Below are positions 50,016-59,868 of a stretch of 64,000 bases of DNA, piece by piece. The stretch is from Vibrio sp. ED004 (lineage in GTDB: Bacteria > Pseudomonadota > Gammaproteobacteria > Enterobacterales > Vibrionaceae). Where the stretch lies: positions 868,001 to 932,000 of the forward strand of contig NZ_CP066149.1 of the NCBI RefSeq assembly GCF_023206395.1. The letters are read 5' to 3'. The notes below the pieces were generated by a model, which had not been told where the DNA came from, made no database searches, and worked only from the letters and a program-made list of their open reading frames with translations. How positions within the stretch are numbered: position 1 is the stretch's first letter; each line of letters begins with the position of its first letter. Made by a program: the position numbers and the translations under genes.

Positions 50016-50600
50016 TTAGCCTTTTAAGAAAGCAGGTACATCTTTAATGCTATCAAGTACCACACTAGCTAGCGCTTCACCCTTTTCAGTGATTGGCTTA
50101 CCGGTTCTTACCAATACTTTAGTGCCAACACCTGCGGCTTCTGCAGCCATCATGTCTTCAGCTTTATCGCCAATCATCACAGAGTTAGCCATATCAATCT
50201 TCAGAAAGTCACGAGCAGAAATGAACATGCCTGGCTTTGGCTTACGACATTCACAATCTTGCTTGTAGTCACCAATGCCGTGTTCAGCGTGGTGAGGACA
50301 GTAATAAATGCCATCGAGCTCGACACCATTATCAACAAAGTTCCAATCCATCCACTGCGTTAAAGAAAGAAAACGGTCTTCGCTAAACATGCCACGAGCA
50401 ATGCCTGACTGGTTAGTCACTAGCACCAATAAATAGCCCATATCTTTAAACGCTTTCGCCGCTTCAAACACACCGTCGATGTATTCAAAGTCATGCTCAT
50501 CATGTACGTAGCCGTGATCAACGTTAATCACACCATCACGATCTAAAAAAACAGCAGGTTTAGACAAAATTTTGTTCTCTATCAACTCTCTATTAATCAT
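50016..50600 (-). CDS. gmhB: D-glycero-beta-D-manno-heptose-1,7-bisphosphate 7-phosphatase
   Basis: A HAD-family phosphatase in ADP-heptose synthesis for the LPS core. The protein has 194 residues. The nucleophile motif [10 protein letters not shown] lies near residue 17, and [12 protein letters not shown] and the zinc-binding loop YCPHHAEHG with [10 protein letters not shown] follow. [15 protein letters not shown] is motif IV. A TTG start about 11 codons in ([12 protein letters not shown]) would match the shorter E. coli N-terminus and cannot be excluded, as no strong ribosome site marks 50600. It diverges from metN. Confidence 0.93.
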   Translation of the reverse strand: MINRELIENKILSKPAVFLDRDGVINVDHGYVHDEHDFEYIDGVFEAAKAFKDMGYLLVLVTNQSGIARGMFSEDRFLSLTQWMDWNFVDNGVELDGIYYCPHHAEHGIGDYKQDCECRKPKPGMFISARDFLKIDMANSVMIGDKAEDMMAAEAAGVGTKVLVRTGKPITEKGEALASVVLDSIKDVPAFLKG

Positions 50601-50685
50601 TAATTATTACACGCTTTATTTGCTTCATCACTATCTATTTAGTTTTGCGTTCGTTAACGATTTGTTTCCAGCTTAGCCATACAAT

Positions 50686-50709
50686 CGACGTTTAGCCGTC
50701 TAGACGTAA
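50686..50709. promoter_or_regulatory. Tandem MetJ boxes upstream of metN
   Basis: Three adjacent 8-base units, CGACGTTT, AGCCGTCT and AGACGTAA, match the MetJ consensus AGACGTCT at 6 of 8 or better. They lie just before the likely metN promoter, as expected for a methionine-repressed uptake operon. Confidence 0.78.
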
Positions 50710-50718
50710 AAATATCTA

Positions 50719-50747
50719 TTGACTTAGATCATAGAACACCATAGCAT
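50719..50747 (+). promoter_or_regulatory. Likely metN promoter
   Basis: TTGACT (50719-50724) and TAGCAT (50742-50747) are exactly 17 bases apart, about 60 bases before metN and next to the MetJ boxes. Confidence 0.55.
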
Positions 50748-50807
50748 CGTCTGTAAATCGAGCGAGCTATCGACATATTATTCTGTTCTACCTGCACGGG
50801 TTTCTCT

Positions 50808-51842
50808 ATGATTAAAGTGAATCAAGTCAACAAGGTTTTTTATCAAGGCACTAAAGAAATCAATGCCTTAATTGATATCAACCTCCACATTCCTCAAGGT
50901 CAAATCTTTGGAGTCATCGGCTCTTCAGGTGCAGGCAAAAGTACCCTAATCCGCTGTGTAAATATGTTGGAAGCCCCAACTTCAGGTGAAGTGATTGTTG
51001 ATGGTATCGACCTAACAAAACTCAGCAAATCTGAACTTAGCGAAGCGCGCCGTAACATCGGCATGATTTTCCAGCACTTCAACCTGCTGTCTTCTCGTAC
51101 TGTATTTAACAATGTAGCACTGCCTTTAGAACTTGCTGGTAAAGATAAAGCGATTATTGAAGCGAAAGTGAGTGAGTTACTTGAACTCGTTGGCTTGGCG
51201 GATAAGCGTGATACTTACCCTGCAAACCTAAGTGGCGGTCAAAAACAACGTGTTGCGATTGCTCGTGCACTGGCGTCTGATCCGAAAGTACTGCTGTGTG
51301 ATGAAGCGACCAGTGCATTGGATCCGGCAACCACTCAATCGATTCTTGAGCTACTGCGTGAAATCAACCGTAAGTTAAACATCACTATCCTGCTTATTAC
51401 GCACGAGATGGATGTAGTGAAAAGCATTTGTCACGAAGTGGCGATCATTGGCGGTGGTGAATTGGTAGAGAAAGGCACAGTTGGTGACATTTTTGCTCAC
51501 CCTAAGACTGAGCTTGCGCATCAATTCATTCGTTCAACGTTGGATCTGACGATTCCTGAAGATTACCAAGTACGCTTGCAAGAGACTCGCGTAAACAGCA
51601 GCTACCCTCTGGTACGCCTAGAGTTTACGGGCGCAACGGTTGATGCTCCGCTGATGACTCAGATTGCACGCAAATTCAATATCGATGTCAGCATCCTAAG
51701 CTCTGACCTTGATTACGCCGGCGGCGTGAAGTTCGGCATGATGGTTGCTGAACTGTTCGGTAATGAAGCAGATGATAATGCTGCTATCCAATTCCTACGT
51801 GACAACAATGTAAAAGTAGAGGTGCTTGGTTATGTCCTTTAG
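50808..51842 (+). CDS. metN: Methionine ABC transporter ATP-binding protein MetN
   Basis: The ATPase of the D/L-methionine importer, 344 residues (E. coli 343). Walker A is at GSSGAGKST near residue 38; the signature LSGGQKQR near 140 and Walker [13 protein letters not shown] follow. The C-terminal C2/NIL domain (about 265-344) allows trans-inhibition by cytoplasmic methionine in the family. It is the first gene of metNIQ and overlaps metI by 11 bases. Confidence 0.96.
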   Translation: MIKVNQVNKVFYQGTKEINALIDINLHIPQGQIFGVIGSSGAGKSTLIRCVNMLEAPTSGEVIVDGIDLTKLSKSELSEARRNIGMIFQHFNLLSSRTVFNNVALPLELAGKDKAIIEAKVSELLELVGLADKRDTYPANLSGGQKQRVAIARALASDPKVLLCDEATSALDPATTQSILELLREINRKLNITILLITHEMDVVKSICHEVAIIGGGELVEKGTVGDIFAHPKTELAHQFIRSTLDLTIPEDYQVRLQETRVNSSYPLVRLEFTGATVDAPLMTQIARKFNIDVSILSSDLDYAGGVKFGMMVAELFGNEADDNAAIQFLRDNNVKVEVLGYVL

Positions 51843-52515
51843 TTTCAACGAGATTGCTGACTGGATCAGCCTTAACGGTAACCTTCTATTAGGCGCAACG
51901 GGCGAAACACTTTACATGGTTGCTGTTGCAGGCATTGTTGGCTTTGCTGTCGGTATTCCATTAGGCGTGATTCTACACACGACGAAAAAAGGTGGTCTGT
52001 TAGAGAACACCAAAGTAAACAAGATTTTAGGTGCGATTGTGAACGTGGGTCGTTCAGTACCTTTCTTAGTTTTGATGGTTGCGATTATCCCACTGACTAA
52101 GATGCTGATTGGTACCTTCATCGGTACAACAGCTGCGATTGTTCCACTGACCATTGGCGCTATCCCATTCGTGGCTCGACTTATCGAGAGTGCACTACTT
52201 GAAGTACCAACAGGTCTAGTAGAAGCAGCTCAATCGATGGGTGCAACACCAACACAAATCATCAATAAGGTTCTGCTTCCTGAAGCACTACCGACTATTA
52301 TCAACTCAGTAACGATTACGCTAGTAACACTGGTAAGCTACTCAGCAATGGCAGGTACGGTTGGTGGCGGTGGTCTAGGTGATGTCGCGATTCGTTACGG
52401 ATTCCACCGTTACGATGTGACCATCATGGCTGTAACGGTAGTGATGTTGATTGTGCTTGTACAAATTATTCAATCAATCGGTGATTCTTTAGTTCGCCGC
52501 GTTGACCACAGATAA
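51832..52515 (+). CDS. metI: Methionine ABC transporter permease MetI
   Basis: An inner-membrane permease of 227 residues with five hydrophobic helices, running from [22 protein letters not shown] to the end. The coupling helix, with the EAA-type motif [24 protein letters not shown], is near residue 150. The ATG at 51832 (AGAGG upstream, inside metN) is preferred; an in-frame TTG at 51826 is weaker. It lies between metN and metQ. Confidence 0.95.
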   Translation: MSFSFNEIADWISLNGNLLLGATGETLYMVAVAGIVGFAVGIPLGVILHTTKKGGLLENTKVNKILGAIVNVGRSVPFLVLMVAIIPLTKMLIGTFIGTTAAIVPLTIGAIPFVARLIESALLEVPTGLVEAAQSMGATPTQIINKVLLPEALPTIINSVTITLVTLVSYSAMAGTVGGGGLGDVAIRYGFHRYDVTIMAVTVVMLIVLVQIIQSIGDSLVRRVDHR

Positions 52516-52596
52516 AGACTCAGCGTTAAAACGCAAACTATCTAAGACAAGAGTCGTCTGAACCAAATTAAATAGATTTATTAAAAGGAGATTATT

Positions 52597-53406
52597 ATGA
52601 AATTTAGCCTTAAAGGTTTACTTACTATCGCAGCAGCGGCATCAGCGCTAGTACTAGCAGGTTGTGGTGATAAAGAAGTGGATACTTCTAAAGTAAAAGT
52701 TGGCGTAATGGCAGGTGCTGAAGCACAAGTTGCTGAAGTTGCAGCGAAAGTAGCAAAAGAACAGTACGGCCTAGACGTTGAGCTAGTTACTTTCACGGAT
52801 TACGTAACACCAAACGCGGCTCTGGATGATGGCTCTATCGACATCAACGCATTCCAACACGCACCGTACCTAGATCAGCAAGTGGCTGACCGTGGTTACA
52901 AACTGACTATCGCTGGTAACACGTTTGTTTACCCTATTGCTGGTTACTCTAAAGAAGTGAAATCTGTAGACGAAATCCAAGACGGTGCTCGTATTGCGGT
53001 ACCAAACGATCCAACAAACCTAGGTCGTTCTCTACTGCTTCTTGAGCAACAAGGTCTTCTTGAGCTTCGTGAAGGTGCTGGTCTTCTAGCAACAGTTCGT
53101 GACATCGTTAAGAACCCGAAGAACCTAACCATTGTTGAACTAGACGCAGCACAACTGCCACGTTCTCTTGATGATGTAGCGCTTTCTATCATCAACACAA
53201 CTTACGCAAGCTCTATCAACCTGACTCCACAAAAAGATGGCGTATTCGTTGAAGACAAAGATTCTCCTTACGTAAACCTAATCGTTTCTCGTGAAGACAA
53301 CCTAAACGCTGAAAACGTACAGAACTTCGTTAAAGCTTACCAAACTGAAGAAGTGTACAACGCAGCTTCTGATATCTTCCAAGGTGGCGTAGTTAAAGGT
53401 TGGTAA
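52597..53406 (+). CDS. metQ: Methionine-binding lipoprotein MetQ
   Basis: The 269-residue periplasmic binding lipoprotein for methionine. The lipobox LVLAGC puts the cysteine at 23. The NlpA-type fold shows KVGVMAGAEAQVAEVAAKVA, then FTDYVTPNAALDDGSIDINAFQH. AGYSKEVKSVDEIQDGARIAVPNDPTNLGRSLLLLE follows, and the protein ends QGGVVKGW. It lies 81 bases after metI in the metNIQ operon and is followed by a terminator. Confidence 0.95.
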   Translation: MKFSLKGLLTIAAAASALVLAGCGDKEVDTSKVKVGVMAGAEAQVAEVAAKVAKEQYGLDVELVTFTDYVTPNAALDDGSIDINAFQHAPYLDQQVADRGYKLTIAGNTFVYPIAGYSKEVKSVDEIQDGARIAVPNDPTNLGRSLLLLEQQGLLELREGAGLLATVRDIVKNPKNLTIVELDAAQLPRSLDDVALSIINTTYASSINLTPQKDGVFVEDKDSPYVNLIVSREDNLNAENVQNFVKAYQTEEVYNAASDIFQGGVVKGW

Positions 53407-53438
53407 TCACCTAAACTGCAGCATTGTATAGATACCCG

Positions 53439-53470
53439 AAGGGGCTGACATAACGTCAGCCCCTTTTTTA
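53439..53470 (+). terminator. metQ terminator
   Basis: AAGGGGCTGAC pairs with GTCAGCCCCTT around ATAAC, followed by a T-rich tract. The LamB-like gene converges from the right. Confidence 0.85.
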
Positions 53471-53516
53471 TTTCCGGCAGTTTTTTATGTACCGAATTTC
53501 GTTAGAAAGGCTCGGC

Positions 53517-54722
53517 TTACCACCAAGCTTCCACTTGCATACCGACACTCATTTCACTGTTCTTACCTTCACCGAAGGCATTGTCATTTTCAACATCGTT
53601 TAGGTAAGTCGCAAAAATACGGAATTCAGGACGAGACCAAAAACCCACTTGCGGTACCCAAGCCTGAGCGACGGTAAACTTACCACCCGCGCCGTCTTGG
53701 TTATCAATGGTTTCCACAAAGCCGTCAATTTCAAGAATGGTTCGCATGCGCTTGTCCCACTTATAAAGCGGACGGATTACTGCACTGAACGACTCATCAT
53801 CACTGTTATTCGCACCCACACCCGATGACGCAGCATAACGAACCGTGTGACCAAATTCGATGTTCTCACCGATAGCAAGCACACCCTAGTTAATCAATCG
53901 GAAGCCATCCGCATCGTTGTTGTTTGCATCACGAACGATACCCTTACCGGTACCAAAGGTGGTCATCTGCTCGGCATAACCAGAGTTAGCCACTTGGAGA
54001 ATGGTTTTGTTGAAACCACCCGCTAGGTTTTGATTTAGACTGGCTGTCAGCATCACGCTATCATCCGCGTCCATCGTTTGACCCTGCTTTTCATTGGCGA
54101 AGTTCATATCAATACCGACCTCAAGATCCGCATCGTTCCACAGTGGAATACCCGCATAACGTATATCAGCAATCATGGCTGTGGTTTCTTTGCCATCAAA
54201 CACATCACCTGTCACTGTGTCTTGAATCAAAGCCACCGATAATTTACCTGGGCCCATATTGATGTGTTCAACACCCGCACCAATACCGCTGACATCCCAG
54301 TAGTAGTTATCAACGATGTGTACATCATGGCGTTGGTAGTAGCGCTCGCCCGCCCAAATGCCAATATCCTTATCTTCAAAAAGTCCTACCGCTTGAACAT
54401 TGAGTTGAACGACATCCACGCTTTTATCCGCCGCGTTCTCATCTTGGCCTTGCCAGTACGACAACATGGAATCAACTAAAAATGAAACGTCGTCCTCAAC
54501 ATACACTTCTTTTCTAAAACCAAACTCGCCATACAGGTCATTTTCGTTGCCGAGTCGTCCAACTTTACTCACCTCCCATTTACTATTTGAACCGCCTTCA
54601 TTACTCAGGCCAACGCCGCCGCGCATGTAGCCATTAAACTCCAATGGCGTGGTTTCATCAGCGTATAAATTAGGTGCAAGTAAAGCAGTAGAAAGTGCAG
54701 CAGCAATAGGTAACAGTTTCAT
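53517..54722 (-). pseudogene. LamB-type carbohydrate porin, split by an in-frame amber codon
   Basis: The first part (54722-53886) encodes a signal peptide (ALSTALLAPNLYA), then LamB-like sequence (EFNGYMRGGVGLSNEGG, GERYYQRHDVHIVDNYYWDVSG) and stops at TAG (53888-53886) after GFRLIN. The same frame continues GVLAIGENIEFGHTVRYA to MSVGMQVEAWW, a normal barrel C-terminus. Reading the TAG as tryptophan (TGG) would give about 401 residues, near the maltoporin family length (about 420). A TreR-like operator at 54764 suggests a trehalose or maltodextrin porin linked to treBC. It is either a real nonsense mutation, a sequencing error or a suppressed codon. Confidence 0.82.
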
Positions 54723-54763
54723 CGTCCATTCCTTTAAGATCTAGAATTGCGTTATTTTTATAA

Positions 54764-54779
54764 ATGGGAACATTCCCAT
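54764..54779. promoter_or_regulatory. TreR-like operator upstream of the porin gene
   Basis: ATGGGAACATTCCCAT is a perfect TGGGA/TCCCA palindrome, almost identical to the site at 48449. It lies 42 bases before the porin start. A further CCCATTT half-site follows at about 54789. The rest of the gap to 55060 shows no gene; a CRP-like half-site (CTGTGATCCAG) lies near 54838. Confidence 0.8.
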
Positions 54780-55061
54780 GAGATCGATCCCATTTATATT
54801 AAGAGGAATATAAATTGAAAGAGAACTGATTGATTACTGTGATCCAGTTAACTATTGAAATGATCAAAAGTTGATGGGTGTGGAATTATTTTGGTGAATG
54901 CATGAAGACTACAGAGAGAGACATACAGCACAGAATGAGCGCATTTAAGGGCGAAATAGGTTCGACAATATTGGCAAAGCCCAATACTGATTAGTGCTCA
55001 ATATGGCGGTCAAAGAAAGAGAAACAGACGAGAAGCTAGCAGGGAGAAAACAGAAGAATAA

Positions 55062-55091
55062 GTATCGAAGTATTGATTAACACTTCGATAC
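55062..55091 (-). terminator. Hairpin after the DUF2310 gene
   Basis: GTATCGAAGT pairs perfectly with ACTTCGATAC around a 10-base loop, about 40 bases after the DUF2310 stop. The following minus-strand TTATTCTTC is only moderately T-rich. Confidence 0.6.
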
Positions 55092-55132
55092 CTTGAATCG
55101 CTAGTTAAGCTTTAGGAGTTAGGGATTAGGAG

Positions 55133-55909
55133 TTACTTAAGATGATCCCAAGAGATGTTTGATACCAGACGGCAGTCATCACACTTGAAATAGAAAATAT
55201 CGTGGATCGGCGCATCTAACAGCCATTCACCACCACATTGCGGACATTTACGCTCTTTTTCTGCTTTTAAGCTGATGCCACCCACGCGGTACAAGTAGTA
55301 ATAAGTCGGGATCTTCGTGAGATATTCAATGCGTCCTCTTAATCCCCAACCGCGCTTGAACAACACGCTTTTAGTATCACTGATCTCAGTCAGAGTTGCG
55401 TGTTCAGCACGACAGCCCCCACCCATTTGGACTTCATCACAAGCTTGCCATTCGGTCTGCCATTTCAACACGGCTTTATGGTCACCATTGAAGGTTGGCG
55501 GGTTGCGGTACAGAGGGATCGGTAACAAGCTGTCGCCACTACGTAGCGGTGAACAGGTATGAACGAACGTCGTGTACAGTACCTGCCAGCTAGGCGCTTC
55601 GTCTTCAGCTACTTCTTCAGAGTTAAGATCTCGACCAAGCAAGCGCATTTTTGGCGCAAGCAAGCTCGCATTAGACAAGCGATCAAAACACACTTTTACG
55701 AAATCTGAGTGGTTACGCGGGTGTAAGCTGTCTTGCTCTGGGCAGACAACGCGAACATAAAACTCACCGTCGCCCATCACGATAGGAAACTCACGACCCA
55801 ACACTTGTCCGTTATAACGAAGTGCATCCATTAAGCCATTAACAGCCTTGTCGACAGCGCTTACCGTTGTGTTATCAAAACACTCAAATTGAAGTTCTAG
55901 TACGTACAT
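55133..55909 (-). CDS. DUF2310 zinc-ribbon protein
   Basis: A 258-residue soluble protein. Residues 1-200 are of unknown fold (LELQFECFDNTTVSAVDKAV, SWQVLYTTFVHTCSPLRSGDSLLPIPLYR). The C-terminus carries a zinc ribbon, CPQCGG at about 222 and CDDC at about 246. The family is described as possibly nucleic-acid-binding, but no function is established. It starts 4 bases after the syd stop, so the two form an operon. Confidence 0.82.
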   Translation of the reverse strand: MYVLELQFECFDNTTVSAVDKAVNGLMDALRYNGQVLGREFPIVMGDGEFYVRVVCPEQDSLHPRNHSDFVKVCFDRLSNASLLAPKMRLLGRDLNSEEVAEDEAPSWQVLYTTFVHTCSPLRSGDSLLPIPLYRNPPTFNGDHKAVLKWQTEWQACDEVQMGGGCRAEHATLTEISDTKSVLFKRGWGLRGRIEYLTKIPTYYYLYRVGGISLKAEKERKCPQCGGEWLLDAPIHDIFYFKCDDCRLVSNISWDHLK

Positions 55910-55913
55910 CTAT

Positions 55914-56459
55914 TTATACCGCTGGTTGTAGCTTTTCTAAAAATTCTGCCAATGTCTCGGCTAGTACATCACGATTTTTGGTGCCTAGGCGCTCTAAAAT
56001 CACGTTGCCCGTTAGGTTACAGATAGAGATAACATCCAGCTCAGCATCGGTCGCTGCGATGAAAACCGTAGGCTTTAGCTTTAAGCGGCGTTGAGTCACT
56101 AGGTGACCTAAGATGTTTTCTTGTAGGCATTCAAAGTCTTCATCACTCCAAATCTGTAATAGAGTCAGTTCGTTACCGTCGAAGGTCGCGTTCATGTCTG
56201 CGCTGTATTGCGCGCCGTAGAAGGTTTTGATGTCTTCATGCAGCGTTAATTCAATACCGGTTTCAACGTTAGTGAAATCTGCGAATTGCTCACGTGGATA
56301 GTGCTTCCATAACACGGCATCGCCGCTCTTTTCTTCTACACATGGCGATACCACGTCCACCAACTCCTCATTGCGAGGTAAGCTTTGGTGTTGCTGTTGC
56401 CACGCGTCAACGTATCGCTGACTAAAAGAAAGTAGTGCGTCTTGAGCACGTTGAGTCAT
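55914..56459 (-). CDS. syd: SecY-interacting protein Syd
   Basis: A 181-residue peripheral protein that binds SecY and is proposed to police SecYEG integrity. The family pattern is clear: [21 protein letters not shown], the [20 protein letters not shown] region, then [53 protein letters not shown] and [10 protein letters not shown]. It diverges from queF, the arrangement conserved in E. coli. Confidence 0.93.
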   Translation of the reverse strand: MTQRAQDALLSFSQRYVDAWQQQHQSLPRNEELVDVVSPCVEEKSGDAVLWKHYPREQFADFTNVETGIELTLHEDIKTFYGAQYSADMNATFDGNELTLLQIWSDEDFECLQENILGHLVTQRRLKLKPTVFIAATDAELDVISICNLTGNVILERLGTKNRDVLAETLAEFLEKLQPAV

Positions 56460-56590
56460 GAAAATCTCCTAAACACAAAATAATAAATAGAATCCGAGCC
56501 CTTTCCGTGTCGATTAGGCGATGACTTAATGACAGGGTAATGGGGATTCAGTAAAATCGACCCCATTCTAATCGAATTTGAAACGAAAGT

Positions 56591-57436
56591 ATGAGCAAAT
56601 ATTCTGACGCAAAAGAGCTAGCGGGTTTAACCCTAGGCCAAAAAACTGAGTACTCTAACCAATACGATGCAAGTTTATTGCAACCAGTACCTCGTAGCCT
56701 GAATCGTGATGATCTTGCGCTAAACGGTGAACTGCCTTTTGTTGGTCATGATATTTGGACCATGTACGAACTTTCGTGGCTAAACACTAATGGCCTACCA
56801 CAAGTCGCCGTGGGTGAAGTTTTCATCCCAGCAACGAGCCCAAACTTAATTGAATCAAAATCTTTCAAGCTGTACCTGAACAGCTACAACCAGACTCAAT
56901 TCGAAAACTGGGAGCAAGTAACTGAGCGCCTGACCCAAGATTTGTCAGCATGTGCAGGCGAAACTGTCATTGTGAATGTAAACTCAGTAACCGACTACAC
57001 CAACCAACCTATCGTAACGATGGAAGGTGACTGTATCGACAACCAAGACATCCAAATCACCAGCTACGACTTTGAAGCCTCACTGCTTGAAGGCGCTGCT
57101 GGCGAACAAGAAGTGGAAGAAACACTGCACAGCCACCTACTGAAGTCGAACTGTTTGATCACCAACCAACCGGACTGGGGCAGCGTTGAGATCGCATATT
57201 CAGGTAAGCAAATTGACCGTGAAGCTCTGCTACGCTATTTAGTTTCTTTCCGTGAGCACAACGAATTCCACGAACAATGTGTTGAACGTATCTTCACTGA
57301 CATCATGAAATACTGTGGCCCATCAAAGCTAACTGTATTTGCTCGTTACACACGTCGTGGTGGTCTGGATATCAACCCATACCGTTCAACAGAGCAAGAT
57401 AGACCAAGCCACAACAAGCGTATGGCTCGCCAATAA
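56591..57436 (+). CDS. queF: NADPH-dependent 7-cyano-7-deazaguanine reductase
   Basis: It reduces preQ0 to preQ1 for queuosine in tRNA. The protein has 281 residues, the long bimodular type (E. coli 282). The QueF motif [15 protein letters not shown] is near residue 90, and the active-site cysteine in [19 protein letters not shown] is near residue 190. [21 protein letters not shown] supplies the catalytic acid region. [10 protein letters not shown] ends the fold. The TPR-degenerate GGDEF gene follows 55 bases later without a terminator. Confidence 0.95.
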   Translation: MSKYSDAKELAGLTLGQKTEYSNQYDASLLQPVPRSLNRDDLALNGELPFVGHDIWTMYELSWLNTNGLPQVAVGEVFIPATSPNLIESKSFKLYLNSYNQTQFENWEQVTERLTQDLSACAGETVIVNVNSVTDYTNQPIVTMEGDCIDNQDIQITSYDFEASLLEGAAGEQEVEETLHSHLLKSNCLITNQPDWGSVEIAYSGKQIDREALLRYLVSFREHNEFHEQCVERIFTDIMKYCGPSKLTVFARYTRRGGLDINPYRSTEQDRPSHNKRMARQ

Positions 57437-57491
57437 TAGGCTCAAGACACACACTTATTGGAACCTACCTCATCTTTAAAGGGACATTGAA

Positions 57492-59750
57492 ATGCGTTGG
57501 TTATACGTCGTTAGCCTATTTATTTTAAGCTTAAGCACATCGGTTAATGCGTCGGTCTATTCATCGGCGCTGCTCAATGAAGCCAATAATTTGGTTGAGA
57601 TCGAGCCGAGCCAAGCAAAACAAATGGCCAACAGCTACCTAACGCTTCGTGTCCTTTCTGATCAACGCGAGAAAAGCCCTTCGGCAATTTCTCGCGAAGA
57701 GACAGACTCTTCGATTCGAACGCCAAACAGCAGTATCGATGCCTACAAGATCTTAGCGAAAGCCGAGTACAACCTTGGCAACATTCGCATTGCAATTAAG
57801 CACATCGACAAAGCCTCTGAGCTCGCCAAAACCTATAAGCTTGAATACCTCAAACTGGATCTAGAGATCCTAAAAGTACGCTTACTTTGGCTAAGTGACA
57901 GAAAGTCCGCCAAAGCAAAGGCAGATCTCGCCAATATTGAAGCAAACCTAGAATCGGTGAATAAAACCTTACGTCTGACGGAAGGCATTACCTACCGCTT
58001 GATCATGTTGAAAGCCGATATCGCCTCTTACGATAACAAGATCGATGAAGCGGAAAAGTTCTACCAAGAAGCGAAGGCCTATCTCGACCAGCGTTACTCT
58101 GAAAAAGTGACCATCGACTACCACATCTCGGTCGGTGAATTTTACCTGAACCACAAAGAGTACAACCACGCGCTATCTGAGTTGTTGTATGGCTATTGGA
58201 AGTCGGTAGAAGGAAATTTAAGCTCTCGTTTGGCTAAGGTAAACCGCCTACTGGCACAGCTTTTCTTTGAGCGCCAAGTATTAGACAAAGCACTAGAGCA
58301 CCTATCTCAAGCTGCTGATTTTTATGATAACTTTGAAAATTCTCCAGTATTAGCACAAGTGCTTAAGAAGATGGGCGATGTGTACTTTTACCAAGGTAAA
58401 TACAACCTTGCCCTAGTGCATTTCTTCAACGTCTTGGATCATGAAAGTACTGACCGAGATATCTACCAAGTTATCGATATTCGCTTAAGCTTATCAGCGA
58501 CTTACCTGCGCCTTTATAATTACCCTCTTGCAGAACAGTACCTAACCCGTGCTCTTGAACTGCTGGAGTACACGGACATTCCGAAACTGGAAGGTCGTGC
58601 TGCACTGCTATCAGCAGGTTTGGCTTATCATCTGCAAGAGAGCGAAGATGTTATCAAGCATGCGACACGTGCGCTTGAGATCTCACGCCAAGTCGAGAAC
58701 TCGCGCTTATCACAACGCTCATACTACTTGCTCTCTTTGGGTTACGAACAAGCGGGGCGTCCGCAACAGGCATTGGCGAATCTTAAGCAGTACAACAGCC
58801 TTGTTTCTTTAGAGCAGCAAAAGCTCAACCGTGTTGGCGAAGACGCATTCCGCCAACAGAAAGAGTTTGCTGAACAAACACTGCACTACGCAGGCCAAGC
58901 GCAAGAGCTAGAGAAATACAAACTGGAACATCGCAAGTTCCAAAAGATATCGTTCGCCCTATTCTTGTTCAGTATTATCTTGTTCTTCTTTGTGCTGCGT
59001 CGCGGCTACATTATTCAAACCTTAGCCAAGGAAGTGGACTCACTGCGCACCGACCTGTTTACGCACTCACGTTCAAAGCTTCCGAACCTAAGAATGCTCA
59101 ATGCGAAGCTTTCAAATTCATTAGAGCAAACCAGCCAAACTTTTGAGCAATGGCAGATGGGTGAATTGATTCATGAACCACTCAACGACCGTTTACGCTT
59201 CGTGATGATTGACCTGCCGTTCCTACGTAATATGTACACCCAGAATGGCTACAAGGCGGGTCTCGAGCTCGAAGACGCTTTTGGTGAGTTCTTAAAATCA
59301 AAGCTTGAAGGCCCAGCTCGTGTTTACCACTTCTCGGACGCGAACCTGCTTTATATCGAACCTAACTCAGACCGTGATTTATCACCTGAGGCGATGTTCA
59401 AAAAGATTCAATCTTGGGTGAATAACTTCGAACCAGAACGCAACATCAACCGAACCGTTCGCATGGGCATCGCGGATTACCCGTTCTTGCCACGCGCTTA
59501 CACCGCGATTAACGATCAAGAGCTGCTCGACGTGTTATTGATGTCGACCAACCTAGCGCGTGAGATCAGTCTCAAAGAGCGCAGCAGCCAGTGGGTATAC
59601 CTCAAAGCTATCGACAATGCACCAGCAGCAAGCCTTGCAACCGGTAACATAAGAGAAGCGTGTAAACATGCGATTAATCAAGGGTTAATAAAAATACAAT
59701 CGTCGTACCAGAATGAGGACAACATCAAAAAAATGCTAAAAGATGACTGA
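57492..59750 (+). CDS. TPR protein with membrane helix and degenerate GGDEF-like domain
   Basis: A 752-residue protein: a signal peptide (residues 1-20, TSVNA), a periplasmic region of TPR-like helical repeats (about 70-440), a membrane helix (about 485-507, FALFLFSIILFFFVLRR) and a cytoplasmic domain (about 515-735). That last domain aligns by eye with GGDEF domains: SKLPNLRMLNAKL matches the LPNRR region, VMIDLPFLRNMYTQNGYKAGLEL matches the DxDxFK helix, and VYHFSDANLLYIEP sits where the GGDEF hairpin should be, with SDANL (about residue 614) replacing it. It should bind or sense rather than make c-di-GMP. It lies between queF and the next GGDEF gene. I recall a similar pair near queF in V. 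cholerae, but cannot check it. Confidence 0.7.
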   Translation: MRWLYVVSLFILSLSTSVNASVYSSALLNEANNLVEIEPSQAKQMANSYLTLRVLSDQREKSPSAISREETDSSIRTPNSSIDAYKILAKAEYNLGNIRIAIKHIDKASELAKTYKLEYLKLDLEILKVRLLWLSDRKSAKAKADLANIEANLESVNKTLRLTEGITYRLIMLKADIASYDNKIDEAEKFYQEAKAYLDQRYSEKVTIDYHISVGEFYLNHKEYNHALSELLYGYWKSVEGNLSSRLAKVNRLLAQLFFERQVLDKALEHLSQAADFYDNFENSPVLAQVLKKMGDVYFYQGKYNLALVHFFNVLDHESTDRDIYQVIDIRLSLSATYLRLYNYPLAEQYLTRALELLEYTDIPKLEGRAALLSAGLAYHLQESEDVIKHATRALEISRQVENSRLSQRSYYLLSLGYEQAGRPQQALANLKQYNSLVSLEQQKLNRVGEDAFRQQKEFAEQTLHYAGQAQELEKYKLEHRKFQKISFALFLFSIILFFFVLRRGYIIQTLAKEVDSLRTDLFTHSRSKLPNLRMLNAKLSNSLEQTSQTFEQWQMGELIHEPLNDRLRFVMIDLPFLRNMYTQNGYKAGLELEDAFGEFLKSKLEGPARVYHFSDANLLYIEPNSDRDLSPEAMFKKIQSWVNNFEPERNINRTVRMGIADYPFLPRAYTAINDQELLDVLLMSTNLAREISLKERSSQWVYLKAIDNAPAASLATGNIREACKHAINQGLIKIQSSYQNEDNIKKMLKDD

Positions 59751-59868
59751 TTTGCGAGCGGTTAAGACTTGCAAGTCGTGACCTTATTTTTAGTTTTGTT
59801 ATTATCGATGTAACGGAATTTCATCAAAATGATCGAGATCGGTCTACGCGGCGCTAATTAATACATCT

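Noticed and set aside
53880..53890. Pyrrolysine or selenocysteine-type recoding of the porin TAG
   Set aside because: TAG recoding to pyrrolysine is not known in Vibrio, and the family shows tryptophan or another ordinary residue here as far as I recall.
54800..55060. A gene in the gap between the porin promoter and the DUF2310 gene
   Set aside because: I saw no frame with a ribosome site or family similarity; only promoter-like AT-rich sequence and a hairpin.
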